Positions 7,673-16,912 of a stretch of DNA of 54,080 nucleotides are shown in pieces (the first letter of the stretch is position 1; the number at the start of each line of letters is the position of its first letter). Source of the DNA: an uncultured Bacilli bacterium (GTDB lineage Bacteria; Bacillota_I; Bacilli_A; RF39; UBA660); the NCBI GenBank assembly GCA_947626445.1, contig CANQSC010000001.1, forward strand, positions 1-54,080. The letters are read 5' to 3'. The notes below the pieces were generated by a model. That model ran no database searches and was not told where the DNA came from. It saw only the letters and a list, made by a program, of their open reading frames with translations. Made by a program: the position numbers and the translations under genes.

Positions 7673-10600
7673 TAATGAATTTCAAACAATTGGTTTATAT
7701 GATCATAATGCTGATAGTTATAAAAAGATATTATCGGCATTTGAAACAGGACAAGATGTAGTTGGAATTGTTCATGCAACAGGTACTGGTAAATCTTATA
7801 ATGCCCTTCAACTTGCTTATGACAATAAAGATAAAAAAATTGTTTATGTAGTGCCTTCTAATGGAATTATTGAGCATCTTAATAAAATAATTGAAGATAA
7901 TCCAAATTTAGATTTAAAAAGAGATTTCCCTAATCTAGAATTTAGAACCTATCATAGTTTAATATCTTTATCAAAAGATGAAATCAAAGATATAAATTGT
8001 GATTTATTAATTCTTGATGAATTTCATCATATAGGAGCCCCTATATGGGGAGCAAGAATTAATACAATGATAGAAACCCATCCTAATATGAAAATATTTG
8101 GAATGACTGCTTATACTGTAAGAGATAGAGGATCTTCTTATGAAAGAGATATGGCTAATCCTGATACTGGTGAATTATTTTCTAAAAAAATTGAAAGTAG
8201 ATATGATTTATGTGATGCAATGATTGATGGAGTTTTACCTAAACCTATTTATAAAACTGCTTATACTAATCTAATTGGAATGGAAAGTAGATTAGAAGAA
8301 AGAGTCAAAAAACTAAATGCTACTTCTAAAGAATATCAAGAATATATGGCAATATTAAATGATGTTAAAAAAAGAATCCATGAAGCTCCAAGTATTCCTA
8401 ATATTTTAAAAAAAAGTATTAAACCAAATGGAAAATATATTTATTTTTGCCCACCTTATGCAGAAGAAGGAACTAATGATATTGAAACTATAAAAAAACA
8501 AGCATTTTTATGGTTTAAACAATTTGTACCAGAAGAAAATATAATATTTTACTCTTCAACTAGTGATATGGGTGAAACTGGCAAGAAAAATCGTGAGGCT
8601 TTTTATCGAGATGTTAATTTAGATGGTGAAGCAGTTGATAATAAACTTAGAGTAATGTTTGCTATAAATCAATATAACGAAGGTATTCATGCTCCTAATA
8701 TTGATGGTGTAATAATGGGAAGAGGAACAACATCAGATATAGTTTATTTTGAACAATTAGGTAGAGCTTTATCAGTTCGCGGAAATACTAAAGAAATGTT
8801 TCTTAAATTAGAAAAACATTCGATAGAAGAATTAAGAGAAGTGTGCAAATTAAGAGATATACCAACTAAAGAAAATCCAATCAAAGAAGAATTAATTGAA
8901 AAATTAATTGCCCCAGTAATAATTGATTTAACAAATAACTATGATTTCATTAAAGAACTTGAAAATAATTTAAAAGACAAGATTAAAGATATCCAAAATA
9001 ATGACATAGGTAATCATAGAAATATAAAAATAAGAGATGCATCTTTTGATATTGAAATAGAAAATCAAGATTTATTTGAAATGTTAAGATATGTTAGTAA
9101 TAGATTAACAAAAACTTGGGAAGATTATTATGAATTTGCTCAAAACTATTATGAGCATTATGGTAATTTATTAATACCAGCAAAATTTAAAACAAATGAT
9201 GGATACACATACGATGAAAATGGAACTATAAATCTTGGTAATTGGATTACGTTTCAAAGAAGAAGTTTTTCTAATTTATCACAAGAAAAACAACAGTTAT
9301 TACAATCAATAGGCTTTGTATTAAATTGTTTTGAAGAACAATGGCATAAAAATTATGAGCTTGCTAAAATCTATTATGAACATTATGGAAATTTAGAAAT
9401 TACTCAAAGATTCAAAACTAATGATGGATACACATACGATGAAAATGGAACAATAAATCTTGGAGCTTGGATTATGATTCAAAGAAGAAGTTTTTCTAAA
9501 TTATCACAAGAAAAACAACAGTTACTACAATCAATAGGCTTTGTATTAAATTCTTTAGAAGAACAATGGCATAAAAATTATGAACTTGCTAAAATCTATT
9601 ATGAACATTATGGAAATTTAGAAATTACTCAAAGATTCAAAACTAATGATGGCTTTACATACGATGAAAAGGGAGATATAAATCTTGGAAATTGGATTAC
9701 AACCCAAAGAAAAAGTTTTTCTAGATTATCACAAGAAAGACAACGGTTACTACAATCAATAGGCTTTATAATAAATCCTCTCGAAGAACAATGGCAAAAA
9801 AATTATGAATTTGCTAAAATTTATTATGAGCATTATGGAAATTTATTAATACCAGCAAAATTTAAAACAAATGATGGATACACATACGATGAAAAGGGAA
9901 CAATAAATCTTGGTAATTGGATTATAAACCTAAGAAGTAATTTCTCTAATTTATCACTAGAAAAACAACACTTATTGCAAAAAATAGGCTTTGTAATAAA
10001 TCCTCTCGAAGAGCAATGGCAAAAAAATTATGAATTTGCTAAAATCTATTATGAGCATTATGGAAATTTATTAATACCAGAAAAATTTAAAACTAATGAT
10101 GGTTATACTTACAATGAAAATGGAACAATAAATCTTGGTAATTGGATTACGATTCAAAGAAAAAGATTTTCTAGATTATCACAAGAAAGACAATACTTAT
10201 TGCAAAAAATAGGTTTTGTATTAAATCAATATGAAGGACAATGGAATAAAAATTATGAACTTGCTAAAATCTATTATGACCATTATGGTAATTTATTAAT
10301 ACCAACAAATTTTAAAACTAATGATGGTTATACTTATGATGAAAAGGGAACAGTAAATCTTGGAAGTTGGATTGTAAATCAAAGGCAAAGTTTTTCTAGT
10401 TTAAAAAAAGAAAGACAACGGTTATTACAATCAATAGGCTTTGTATTAAATTCTTTAGAAGAACAATGGAATAAAAATTATGAATTTGCTAAAATCTATT
10501 ATGAGTATTATGGGAATTTATTAATACCAGTAAAATTTAAAACTAACGATGGTTATACACGCGATGAAAAGGGAACAGTAAATCTTGGAAGTTGGATTAT

Positions 10601-10949
10601 GACCCAAAGATTAAAATGTGACCCTAGTAGTGAACGTGGAATATTGTTATGTAAAATAGGTATGGTTTGGAATATTAAGAAAAATAAATTAGAAATAAAC
10701 AATTTGTGCACACAATATAATATAGATGAGAAAAAAAACAAAAGAATTCTTAAACACATTTCAATTCAAGAATTACAATCTAAAATAGAATTTCTTAAAG
10801 CATATAATATGCCTATTATTAATGACAATGGTCTATTAATTGATATATTTTCTATGAGTAGTCCTGATATAAAAGAAAAATATGGTATATCACTTGAAGA
10901 ACTAATAAGTGAATATTATATAAAAAATCAAAAGAGTAAAGGTGTTTAA
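7665..10949 (+). CDS. DEFH-box helicase with seven helicase-associated repeats
   Basis: An SF2 helicase of about 1,094 residues. Walker A ATGTGKS is at about 38-44, DEFH at 118-121 and the motif VI-like EQLGRALSVRG at about 363-373. A short SAP-like helix pair (LREVCKLRDIP..) follows at about 388-415. Residues 484-1001 are seven copies of a 75-residue helicase-associated (PF03457-type) unit, each with W-x-KNYE-x-AKIYYEHYGNL and NLG-x-WI. A unique 90-residue tail follows. I favour the TTG at 7665, which has GGTGATgaga before it; ATG codons at 7650 and 7659 are alternatives. It probably unwinds or translocates on nucleic acid. Repeat number is unusually high. Confidence 0.85.
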   Translation: MNNNEFQTIGLYDHNADSYKKILSAFETGQDVVGIVHATGTGKSYNALQLAYDNKDKKIVYVVPSNGIIEHLNKIIEDNPNLDLKRDFPNLEFRTYHSLISLSKDEIKDINCDLLILDEFHHIGAPIWGARINTMIETHPNMKIFGMTAYTVRDRGSSYERDMANPDTGELFSKKIESRYDLCDAMIDGVLPKPIYKTAYTNLIGMESRLEERVKKLNATSKEYQEYMAILNDVKKRIHEAPSIPNILKKSIKPNGKYIYFCPPYAEEGTNDIETIKKQAFLWFKQFVPEENIIFYSSTSDMGETGKKNREAFYRDVNLDGEAVDNKLRVMFAINQYNEGIHAPNIDGVIMGRGTTSDIVYFEQLGRALSVRGNTKEMFLKLEKHSIEELREVCKLRDIPTKENPIKEELIEKLIAPVIIDLTNNYDFIKELENNLKDKIKDIQNNDIGNHRNIKIRDASFDIEIENQDLFEMLRYVSNRLTKTWEDYYEFAQNYYEHYGNLLIPAKFKTNDGYTYDENGTINLGNWITFQRRSFSNLSQEKQQLLQSIGFVLNCFEEQWHKNYELAKIYYEHYGNLEITQRFKTNDGYTYDENGTINLGAWIMIQRRSFSKLSQEKQQLLQSIGFVLNSLEEQWHKNYELAKIYYEHYGNLEITQRFKTNDGFTYDEKGDINLGNWITTQRKSFSRLSQERQRLLQSIGFIINPLEEQWQKNYEFAKIYYEHYGNLLIPAKFKTNDGYTYDEKGTINLGNWIINLRSNFSNLSLEKQHLLQKIGFVINPLEEQWQKNYEFAKIYYEHYGNLLIPEKFKTNDGYTYNENGTINLGNWITIQRKRFSRLSQERQYLLQKIGFVLNQYEGQWNKNYELAKIYYDHYGNLLIPTNFKTNDGYTYDEKGTVNLGSWIVNQRQSFSSLKKERQRLLQSIGFVLNSLEEQWNKNYEFAKIYYEYYGNLLIPVKFKTNDGYTRDEKGTVNLGSWIMTQRLKCDPSSERGILLCKIGMVWNIKKNKLEINNLCTQYNIDEKKNKRILKHISIQELQSKIEFLKAYNMPIINDNGLLIDIFSMSSPDIKEKYGISLEELISEYYIKNQKSKGV
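9114..10668 (+). repeat. seven tandem 225-bp coding repeats
   Basis: Seven in-frame units encode helicase-associated domains. Neighbouring units are nearly identical in places at the DNA level (for example units 2 and 3 around 9340-9420 and 9565-9645), while the last unit is the most divergent. This indicates recent duplication or gene conversion and a potential for copy-number change. Confidence 0.9.
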
Positions 10950-10950
10950 A

Positions 10951-11274
10951 ATGTTTTTAGATAAATATTTAAATTCAACATATTTAGATTTAATTTATGA
11001 TAATTACAATAAAGATTATATAAGTTTATTAGATGAAGATAATTTTAATAAAGTTTATTTATTATTAAAAAGTTATAATTTTTACTTTATTGAAGATATT
11101 ATTTTAAATTATTTAGAACTGTTTGAAATTGAAGAAAAATATGTACAACTTGCTCTTAACGACATTAAATCATCTTTAGGAAATAATTTTGTTGAACAAA
11201 TTGGAAAGAATATGACACTAATTGATAAAATTATAGAGTTAGCAAGCAACTATATTGAAAAAGATAACATATAA
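10951..11274 (+). CDS. small protein, last gene of helicase operon
   Basis: A 107-residue, mostly helical acidic protein (DLIYDNYNKDYISLLDED...IELASNYIEK) with no recognised family. The binding site AAAGGTG lies inside the last codons of the helicase gene, one base from its stop, so it is the third gene of that operon. Chosen start is the ATG at 10951. It may be a partner of the helicase. Confidence 0.6.
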   Translation: MFLDKYLNSTYLDLIYDNYNKDYISLLDEDNFNKVYLLLKSYNFYFIEDIILNYLELFEIEEKYVQLALNDIKSSLGNNFVEQIGKNMTLIDKIIELASNYIEKDNI

Positions 11275-11279
11275 ATATT

Positions 11280-11954
11280 TTATTTACTTAACAAAGTTAT
11301 TTTAGAATTACAATCAATTGATAATAAAGCAACATTATCAATTTTTTGTTGTTTTTCTTTTAAATAATTATTAAGCCATTTTAAATCTTTATGAGCTTTA
11401 CTTAATTCTTCTTCATTTAAAATACCATCAACAATTACTAAATAATTTAAAGTTTGTTTACTACTATTCTTCTTAATATTATTTTTTAAATCATTACTAG
11501 TAATAGGCTGTGAATCGCCTTTTAATAAAACTGACATATCACCAGAAGGCTCAAGTAAAACGCAATCTAATTCATTAACATCAAAGCATCCCTTTAGACG
11601 ACACCCTTCTAAAACTTTAGCAACATTTAATTTACATTTTTCTAAATTTTCATAATTAAAATTATTATTAGAAAATAAAATAATCGGTTCTCCATCCATA
11701 ACTTCCGATATATTATGATTGTAATAGGAAAGTATAGATATAATAAATCCAACACCGCCAAAAACAACTAAAGCAAGGATTCCATCATACAAAGGAGTAT
11801 CAAGACTAATTACACTATCAGCCGCAATAGAACCAATAGTTATACTTAAAATATAATCATATAAAGTCAAATTTTTAATCTGTTTTTTACCAAGTAGTTT
11901 AACTATTACAAATAAAACCGCAAACATAATTAAAGAACGTATAATAATTTCCAT
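11280..11954 (-). CDS. DUF421 / YetF-type membrane protein
   Basis: A 224-residue protein with three N-terminal membrane segments (residues about 3-20, 33-50, 58-75) and a cytoplasmic domain. It has typical YetF/YcaP family features: LGKKQIKNLTLYDYILSITIGSIAAD and EPIILFSNNN...ENLEKC. Function of the family is poorly known; Bacillus homologues are membrane proteins. GGTGATagt precedes the ATG at 11954. It is transcribed divergently from the sirtuin gene. Confidence 0.85.
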   Translation of the reverse strand: MEIIIRSLIMFAVLFVIVKLLGKKQIKNLTLYDYILSITIGSIAADSVISLDTPLYDGILALVVFGGVGFIISILSYYNHNISEVMDGEPIILFSNNNFNYENLEKCKLNVAKVLEGCRLKGCFDVNELDCVLLEPSGDMSVLLKGDSQPITSNDLKNNIKKNSSKQTLNYLVIVDGILNEEELSKAHKDLKWLNNYLKEKQQKIDNVALLSIDCNSKITLLSK

Positions 11955-12032
11955 ACTATCACCTAAAATTAATATGTTCTATTATTTAAAATTTATAACA
12001 AATTATGTTATTATTTAATTAGGTGATAAGTT

Positions 12033-12749
12033 ATGGATAAGATAAAGGATTTACAAAAAATGATTGATGAAGTTAATAACATTGTTTTCTTTGGGGGAGC
12101 TGGAGTTTCAACTGATAGTGGGATTAAAGATTTTAGAGGAAAAGATGGACTATATAAAATGAAATTAAAATATCCAGCCGAAGTAATGCTTAGTAATACG
12201 ATGTTTTATAATGACCCCGAAGAGTTTTATAAATTTTATAAAGAAAATTTAAACAGTTTAGATGTTTTACCAAATGCTACTCATAACTATTTAACTAAAT
12301 TAGAAAAACAAGGCAAATTAAAAGCGATTGTTACCCAAAATATTGATGGACTTCATCAAAAAAGTGGTAGCAAAAATGTATACGAAATTCATGGTTCAAT
12401 TTTAAAAAATCATTGTTTAAAATGTCATAAATTTTTTGATGGTAATTATGTTTTTAAAAGCGAAGGTGTTCCAACCTGTGATGAATGTGGTGGTCTTATT
12501 AAACCAGATGTTGTCTTATATGGGGAAAGTCTACCTGACTGTTTTAATGAAGCCATAGAAAAAATAATAAATGCCCAAATGCTAATAATTGCCGGCACTA
12601 GTTTAACAGTCGAACCAGCAAGTAGTTTAGTAAATTTATTTAAAGGAAAATATTTAGTCATAATTAATAATGAAAAAACTAGATATGACTATAAAGCTAA
12701 TCTAGTTATTAACGATAATTTAAAAAAAGTTTTTAAAGAACTAAAATAA
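12033..12749 (+). CDS. cobB: Sir2-family NAD-dependent protein deacylase
   Basis: A 238-residue sirtuin that removes acyl groups from lysines using NAD. Visible motifs are GGAGVSTDSGIKDFR, QNIDGLHQKSG, the catalytic EIHGS histidine, a zinc site of two cysteine pairs (CLKC, CDEC) and GTSLTVEP. Length and motif order are those of the stand-alone bacterial CobB, with no extra domains, so a housekeeping role fits better than defence. GGTGATaagtt precedes the ATG. Confidence 0.92.
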   Translation: MDKIKDLQKMIDEVNNIVFFGGAGVSTDSGIKDFRGKDGLYKMKLKYPAEVMLSNTMFYNDPEEFYKFYKENLNSLDVLPNATHNYLTKLEKQGKLKAIVTQNIDGLHQKSGSKNVYEIHGSILKNHCLKCHKFFDGNYVFKSEGVPTCDECGGLIKPDVVLYGESLPDCFNEAIEKIINAQMLIIAGTSLTVEPASSLVNLFKGKYLVIINNEKTRYDYKANLVINDNLKKVFKELK

Positions 12750-12750
12750 A

Positions 12751-12771
12751 AAAGCAACAAAAGTTACTTTT
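12751..12771. terminator. bidirectional terminator between cobB and nifJ
   Basis: AGCAAC-AAAA-GTTACT, an imperfect stem, is flanked by A-rich sequence on the left and a T run on the right. It can end both converging genes. Confidence 0.55.
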
Positions 12772-15700
12772 TTTCAGCTATTTTTTGATAATATTCATAA
12801 CGTTTAATGGCATTTTCTTTATTTATTTCTAATAATTTTTCAGCTAATTTAGCATCTTTAATTTTTAGGGAATTATATCTTACTTCGTTATCTAATAATT
12901 CATTATAACGTTCAAAGTTAGGTTCTTTAGAATCTATTACTAACAAATCATTTTCAGGTAAATAACGCATTAATAAAGTATATCCTACTTCTACTGCTAA
13001 TTTTTGTTCTTTAGTTGTACAACTTAAACCACCTTTAATACCATGTTCAACACAAGGAGAATAAGCAATTATGATACTAGGCCCAACATGTTCACTTGCT
13101 TCTTTAAAAGCTTTAATCGTTTGCATAATATTAGCACCTAAACTAACACTTGCTACATAACAATTAGGATAACACATCGCAATTTTAAATAAATCTTTCT
13201 TAGCATTTTTCTTACCTAAATCAGCAAACTCTGCAACCTGACCAACATGACTAGACTTACTCATTTGCCCACCAGTATTAGAATAAACTTCCGTATCTAA
13301 AACTAAAATCTTAACATTTTCATTACTAGATAAGATATGATCAATACCACCAAATCCAATATCATAAGCCCAACCATCACCACCAATAGCCCATACACAA
13401 CGTTTAGGTATATATTCCAATATATTTCTTAATTCATTAGATATAGGTTTCATAGCTAATTGATTTTTTAAGACCATTGATTTATCAAAATTATCAAAAT
13501 TTTTTAATACTTCTTCTTGTAATTCATTAATTTCTTTATCATCATTTTTAATACTTAATAATTTTTTTAAACGATTTCTTTTTAGTTTATAACTCATATG
13601 CATTCCATACGCAAACTCAGCATTATCTTCAAATAAACTATTAGCCCAAGGAATACTATAAGGTGTTGAAGGCGCACTTCCACCATAAATAGAAGAACAT
13701 CCTGTTGCATTAGCAATAATAATTTCATCTTGGAATAACTGAGTTAATAACTTAATATAACTAGTCTCGCCACATCCAGCACAAGCTCCACTAAATTCAA
13801 AACGTGGTTTTAACATTTGACTTCCTTTAACCGTATATTTAGGAAAAATACTTGGATTATTATAATCATTAAAATAACGATTAGCTATTTCTTGTTTTTC
13901 ATGGTCATATTTACCAAAAGTTAAAGCTTTTTGATTATTTTTACCAGGGCAAATATTAACACATAAACCACAAGAAGTACAATCAGCTTCACTTATAGCC
14001 ATGTAGTAATTATAGCCATCTGCTCCTACAGCCGGAATTCCAATTTTATCTTTAACTAAGAATGGTCTTATAACAGCATGAGGACAGACTATTGAACACA
14101 TTCCACATTGTATACAATTTTCTGGTTTCCATTTTGCCACTAAATTAGAAACTTTTCTTTTTTCAAAGCGACTACAAGCATTTGGAAAAGCTCCTGTACT
14201 AACACTCATAACTTCTGAAACAGGTACATCATATCCTAAACGATGATTCATTTTTTCAAACAAACTTAATTCTTTATTAATATCAAAATCAGTATCAATA
14301 TTTAAAATCGGATTAGTAATTTCTTTCAAAGCTTCACCAATCGCTTTAATATTATTGTTAACAACATCTTCACCTTTAGTTTTAAATTGTTCACTAATTT
14401 TTTTAGATAAGATTTCACTAGCTTTATTAACATTTAATAAATTTAAAATAACAATTTCCATTATTCTACTAATCTTACCTTTAAGACCATTTCTAGCAGC
14501 TATCCCATCAGCATCAATAGCTAAAATTTTAATTTTTTTATTCTTAATAATTTCATTATCGGTTTTAGTCATTAATTTAAAACAATCACTAGCATTTTTA
14601 GTATTAATAAGTAAAATACTATTTTCTTTAGCTTCACTAAGTAAATGAAATTTATGAAAATAAATATCTTTAGTTACAACCATTATATCGGTATTAGTTA
14701 CATAAAAAGGTGCTTTAATAGGTTCTTTAGATATCCGTAAATGAGAAATAGTTACTCCCCCACTTTTTTTAGAATCATATTCAAAATAACCTTCAACATA
14801 TTTATTTTCTTCACCAACAATTTTTAAAATATCTTTACTAGCAGACACCATACCATCAGAACCAAAACCATATATTTTAATTTCAGTTGCTGGTAAAGTT
14901 ATATTGTAATCAGTTGTTTCTAAACTTAAATTGGTTACATCATCATTAATCCCAATTGTAAAATTATTTTTAGGATTTTTTTCTAACATATCATAAACAG
15001 CTTTAATATCTTTAGGAACAGTATTTTTAGAACTAATTCCATACCGTCCTCCCACAACTAAAATATTTTTATCACTTAAAGCACTTAAAACATCTAAATA
15101 CAAAGGTTCCCCAATACTTCCAGCTTCTTTAGTTCGATCTAAAACAGCAATTTTACTAACAGTTGAAGGTAAGACTTTCTCTAAATATTTTTTAGAAAAA
15201 GGCCGATACAAATGAACACATATTAAACCATATTTATTACCATTAGCATTTTCTTTATCTATAACAAGTTTAATAGTATCACAAACACTCCCCATAGCTA
15301 CAATTACACATTCAGCATCACTAGCGCCATAATAAGTAAATGGTTCATAAGAGGTATTACATAAATTATTTATTTGATGCATATACCCAGCAACAATATC
15401 AGGTATTTGATTATATAAAGGATTTCTCGCTTCAATAGTTTGAAAATAAATATCTTCATTTAAAGCCATACCATATTCTACTTTACTACCAACATTTAAA
15501 CTACGAGCTTTAAATTCTTTTAATTTATCTTGGTCAAGCATTTCTAAAACAGCCTTTTCATCAATAGTGTTGATAACATTAATTTCATGACTAGTACGAA
15601 AACCATCAAAAAAATGTAAGAAAGGAAGTGAGCCTTTAATAGCTGATAGATGAGCAACTAAAGCCATATGATAAGCTTCTTCGACACTAGAACTAGATAG

Positions 15701-16111
15701 CATGCAAAAACCAGTTTGACGTACTGCATATATATCGGAATGGTCACCAAAAATAGATAAGGCATTAGTAGCCACAGTTCTCGATGCCACATGAATAACT
15801 CCCGGTAAAGCTTCACCAGCAATTTTATACATATTTGGAATCATTAATAATAAACCTTGACTAGCCGTAAATGTTGAAGCAAGACTTCCTGATAAAAGAG
15901 CCCCATGAAAAGCCCCTGCTGCTCCTGCTTCTGACTGCATTTCAACAACTTTAACTTGGTCATGAAATAAATTTTCTTTTTTTAAAGACGCTAAATGGTC
16001 AACATTACTAGCCATTGGACTAGATGGAGTTATTGGATATATACAAGATATCTCACTAAATAAATAAGCAGCTTCACTACAAGCCGTATTACCATCAACA
16101 ATTTTACGCAT
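12764..16111 (-). CDS. nifJ: pyruvate:ferredoxin (flavodoxin) oxidoreductase
   Basis: A single-chain, 1,115-residue enzyme converting pyruvate and CoA to acetyl-CoA and CO2 with reduction of ferredoxin. Domain order is normal: N-terminal pyrimidine domain (YPITPSSPMA), gamma domain, two 4Fe-4S clusters (CIQCGMCSIVCP and CTSCGLCVNICP), then the thiamine pyrophosphate domain (CAGCGETSY, GGDGWAYDIGFGG). It indicates anaerobic, fermentative metabolism. GAGGATGTGAT lies before the ATG. The gene starts beside the toxin-antitoxin array and shares a divergent upstream region with its first small RNA promoter. Confidence 0.96.
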   Translation of the reverse strand: MRKIVDGNTACSEAAYLFSEISCIYPITPSSPMASNVDHLASLKKENLFHDQVKVVEMQSEAGAAGAFHGALLSGSLASTFTASQGLLLMIPNMYKIAGEALPGVIHVASRTVATNALSIFGDHSDIYAVRQTGFCMLSSSSVEEAYHMALVAHLSAIKGSLPFLHFFDGFRTSHEINVINTIDEKAVLEMLDQDKLKEFKARSLNVGSKVEYGMALNEDIYFQTIEARNPLYNQIPDIVAGYMHQINNLCNTSYEPFTYYGASDAECVIVAMGSVCDTIKLVIDKENANGNKYGLICVHLYRPFSKKYLEKVLPSTVSKIAVLDRTKEAGSIGEPLYLDVLSALSDKNILVVGGRYGISSKNTVPKDIKAVYDMLEKNPKNNFTIGINDDVTNLSLETTDYNITLPATEIKIYGFGSDGMVSASKDILKIVGEENKYVEGYFEYDSKKSGGVTISHLRISKEPIKAPFYVTNTDIMVVTKDIYFHKFHLLSEAKENSILLINTKNASDCFKLMTKTDNEIIKNKKIKILAIDADGIAARNGLKGKISRIMEIVILNLLNVNKASEILSKKISEQFKTKGEDVVNNNIKAIGEALKEITNPILNIDTDFDINKELSLFEKMNHRLGYDVPVSEVMSVSTGAFPNACSRFEKRKVSNLVAKWKPENCIQCGMCSIVCPHAVIRPFLVKDKIGIPAVGADGYNYYMAISEADCTSCGLCVNICPGKNNQKALTFGKYDHEKQEIANRYFNDYNNPSIFPKYTVKGSQMLKPRFEFSGACAGCGETSYIKLLTQLFQDEIIIANATGCSSIYGGSAPSTPYSIPWANSLFEDNAEFAYGMHMSYKLKRNRLKKLLSIKNDDKEINELQEEVLKNFDNFDKSMVLKNQLAMKPISNELRNILEYIPKRCVWAIGGDGWAYDIGFGGIDHILSSNENVKILVLDTEVYSNTGGQMSKSSHVGQVAEFADLGKKNAKKDLFKIAMCYPNCYVASVSLGANIMQTIKAFKEASEHVGPSIIIAYSPCVEHGIKGGLSCTTKEQKLAVEVGYTLLMRYLPENDLLVIDSKEPNFERYNELLDNEVRYNSLKIKDAKLAEKLLEINKENAIKRYEYYQKIAEKK

Positions 16112-16188
16112 AATAGTATCACATCCTCTAATAATTATTTTAACATAATATCAGCAAAAAAGATAACATTTAGGCCCACAAATAATTC

Positions 16189-16217
16189 TTGCATTTCAAA
16201 AAATATTATGTTATGAT
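16189..16217 (+). promoter_or_regulatory. promoter of small RNA 1
   Basis: TTGCAT at 16189-16194 and TATGAT at 16212-16217 are separated by exactly 17 bases. The whole block is repeated before small RNAs 2 and 3, preceded each time by a conserved CCCACAAATAATTC. Confidence 0.85.
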
Positions 16218-16223
16218 GTATAC

Positions 16224-16340
16224 AGATGAAGGAAACTTCATACAATAAAAAAAGGATACATTTGGAAATAATTCAGATGTTTCCCATTTGGGATTGAAAA
16301 ACATCCGAAATCAACAAATGTTGAAATCAGATGTTTTTAT
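16224..16340 (+). ncRNA. small RNA 1, probable type I antitoxin
   Basis: The predicted transcript starts just after the -10 box and opens with ATGAAG-GAAA-CTTCAT, a stem capped by a GNRA loop. It ends in a hairpin at 16300-16335 followed by T runs. It converges on the 30-residue hydrophobic gene on the - strand; the terminators overlap. The body contains sequence with direct-repeat similarity to the toxin 5' leader (AACATCCGA here, AACATCTGA at about 16480), the arrangement by which Fst-type RNA pairs interact. A 23-codon frame starting at the hairpin ATG is not kept in the other copies, so the RNA is treated as non-coding. Confidence 0.7.
16300..16340. terminator. bidirectional terminator shared by small RNA 1 and toxin 1
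   Basis: AACATC...CAAC-AAAT-GTTG...GATGTT has T runs on both sides, so it can stop the small RNA going right and the toxin mRNA going left. In copy 3 the outer stem reads AGCATC/GATGCT, a compensatory change that supports the base pair. Confidence 0.8.
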
Positions 16341-16342
16341 TT

Positions 16343-16435
16343 TTACTTTAGTATTAAAATAAAGATTAATACAAATAATACTAGAATTATTATATATAAT
16401 AATGATATATAAAATGAAAATTCTTTTTTAGTCAT
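16343..16435 (-). CDS. 30-residue hydrophobic peptide, type I toxin-like (copy 1)
   Basis: The peptide begins MTKKEFSFY and continues as one membrane-spanning run of Ile/Leu/Val/Phe ending in a lysine. It is homologous to the 29-residue copy 2 (MTKREYAFY...). Short charged N-terminus plus one hydrophobic helix is typical of type I toxins and holin-like toxins, but I cannot assign a named family. GAGGGTGATTA lies before the ATG. A full-consensus promoter drives it and the convergent small RNA overlaps its 3' end. Confidence 0.75.
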   Translation of the reverse strand: MTKKEFSFYISLLYIIILVLFVLIFILILK

Positions 16436-16515
16436 ATTAATCACCCTCTTTCATTTTTAATATTAAAAATAAATTCGGGAACATCTGATTTTTATTTCTT
16501 AATGCATCCAATATC

Positions 16516-16544
16516 ATTATAACAAACTACGTAATTTGTGTCAA
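16516..16544 (-). promoter_or_regulatory. consensus promoter of toxin 1
   Basis: On the - strand TTGACA (16539-16544), a 17-base spacer and TATAAT (16516-16521) match the sigma-A consensus perfectly. This leaves a leader of about 75 bases before the toxin ATG. It stands back to back with the promoter of small RNA 2. Confidence 0.88.
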
Positions 16545-16566
16545 CATCTTAGCCCACAAATAATTC

Positions 16567-16595
16567 TTGCATTTTAATAATTATTATGCTATGAT
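16567..16595 (+). promoter_or_regulatory. promoter of small RNA 2
   Basis: TTGCAT (16567-16572), 17 bases, TATGAT (16590-16595); same block as in copies 1 and 3. Confidence 0.85.
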
Positions 16596-16601
16596 GTATA
16601 C

Positions 16602-16737
16602 AGATGAAGGAAACTTCATACAATAAAAAAGGATATATCTAATTATTCGTGGAATTGGATACTTTCCTAAAAAGTTTTTTAATTTTAGAAAAAGCCCTTT
16701 AACACAAATGAGTGAAAAGTGCTTTTTCTTTTTATTT
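16602..16737 (+). ncRNA. small RNA 2, probable type I antitoxin
   Basis: It has the same GAAA-capped 5' hairpin as copy 1, a divergent body, and an imperfect terminator hairpin (AAAAAGC...GCTTTTT, about 16689-16730) flanked by A and T runs. The body holds AATTATTCGTGG-AATTGGA; the toxin 2 leader on the same DNA strand holds AATTATCGTGGTTGGA (about 16862-16877). Such direct repeats make the two RNAs complementary, as in the Fst/par system. Confidence 0.68.
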
Positions 16738-16746
16738 TTAGTTGCT

Positions 16747-16836
16747 TTATTTAATAATTAACATAAATATTAATATAAATACTAATATAAATAAAAATTT
16801 AATTATACAATAAAAAGCATATTCTCTTTTTGTCAT
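16747..16836 (-). CDS. 29-residue hydrophobic peptide, type I toxin-like (copy 2)
   Basis: The peptide begins MTKREYAFYCIIKF and continues as a hydrophobic helix ending IIK. It is a clear paralogue of copy 1 in length, charge pattern and N-terminal MTK-R/K-E-aromatic motif. GGGAGGAGG lies seven bases before the ATG, an unusually strong site. Its gene converges with small RNA 2. Confidence 0.75.
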   Translation of the reverse strand: MTKREYAFYCIIKFLFILVFILIFMLIIK

Positions 16837-16912
16837 ATAATTTCCTCCTCCCATAATAATTTAATTATCGTGGTTGGAAAGCACCTAACACTAAATTAGA
16901 TATATCGTTATT

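Noticed and set aside
9114..10668. Regularly spaced repeats that might suggest a CRISPR array
   Set aside because: Unit length is 225 bases, fully coding and in frame with the helicase; no spacers or cas genes.
12033..12749. Sirtuin as an anti-phage NADase
   Set aside because: Stand-alone CobB length and motifs with no partner gene; housekeeping deacylase is more likely.
16226..16300. A 23-codon frame beginning at the ATG in the 5' hairpin of small RNA 1
   Set aside because: The frame is 12 codons in copy 2 and five in copy 3, while the hairpin bases are conserved; there is no ribosome site. The conservation is of RNA structure.
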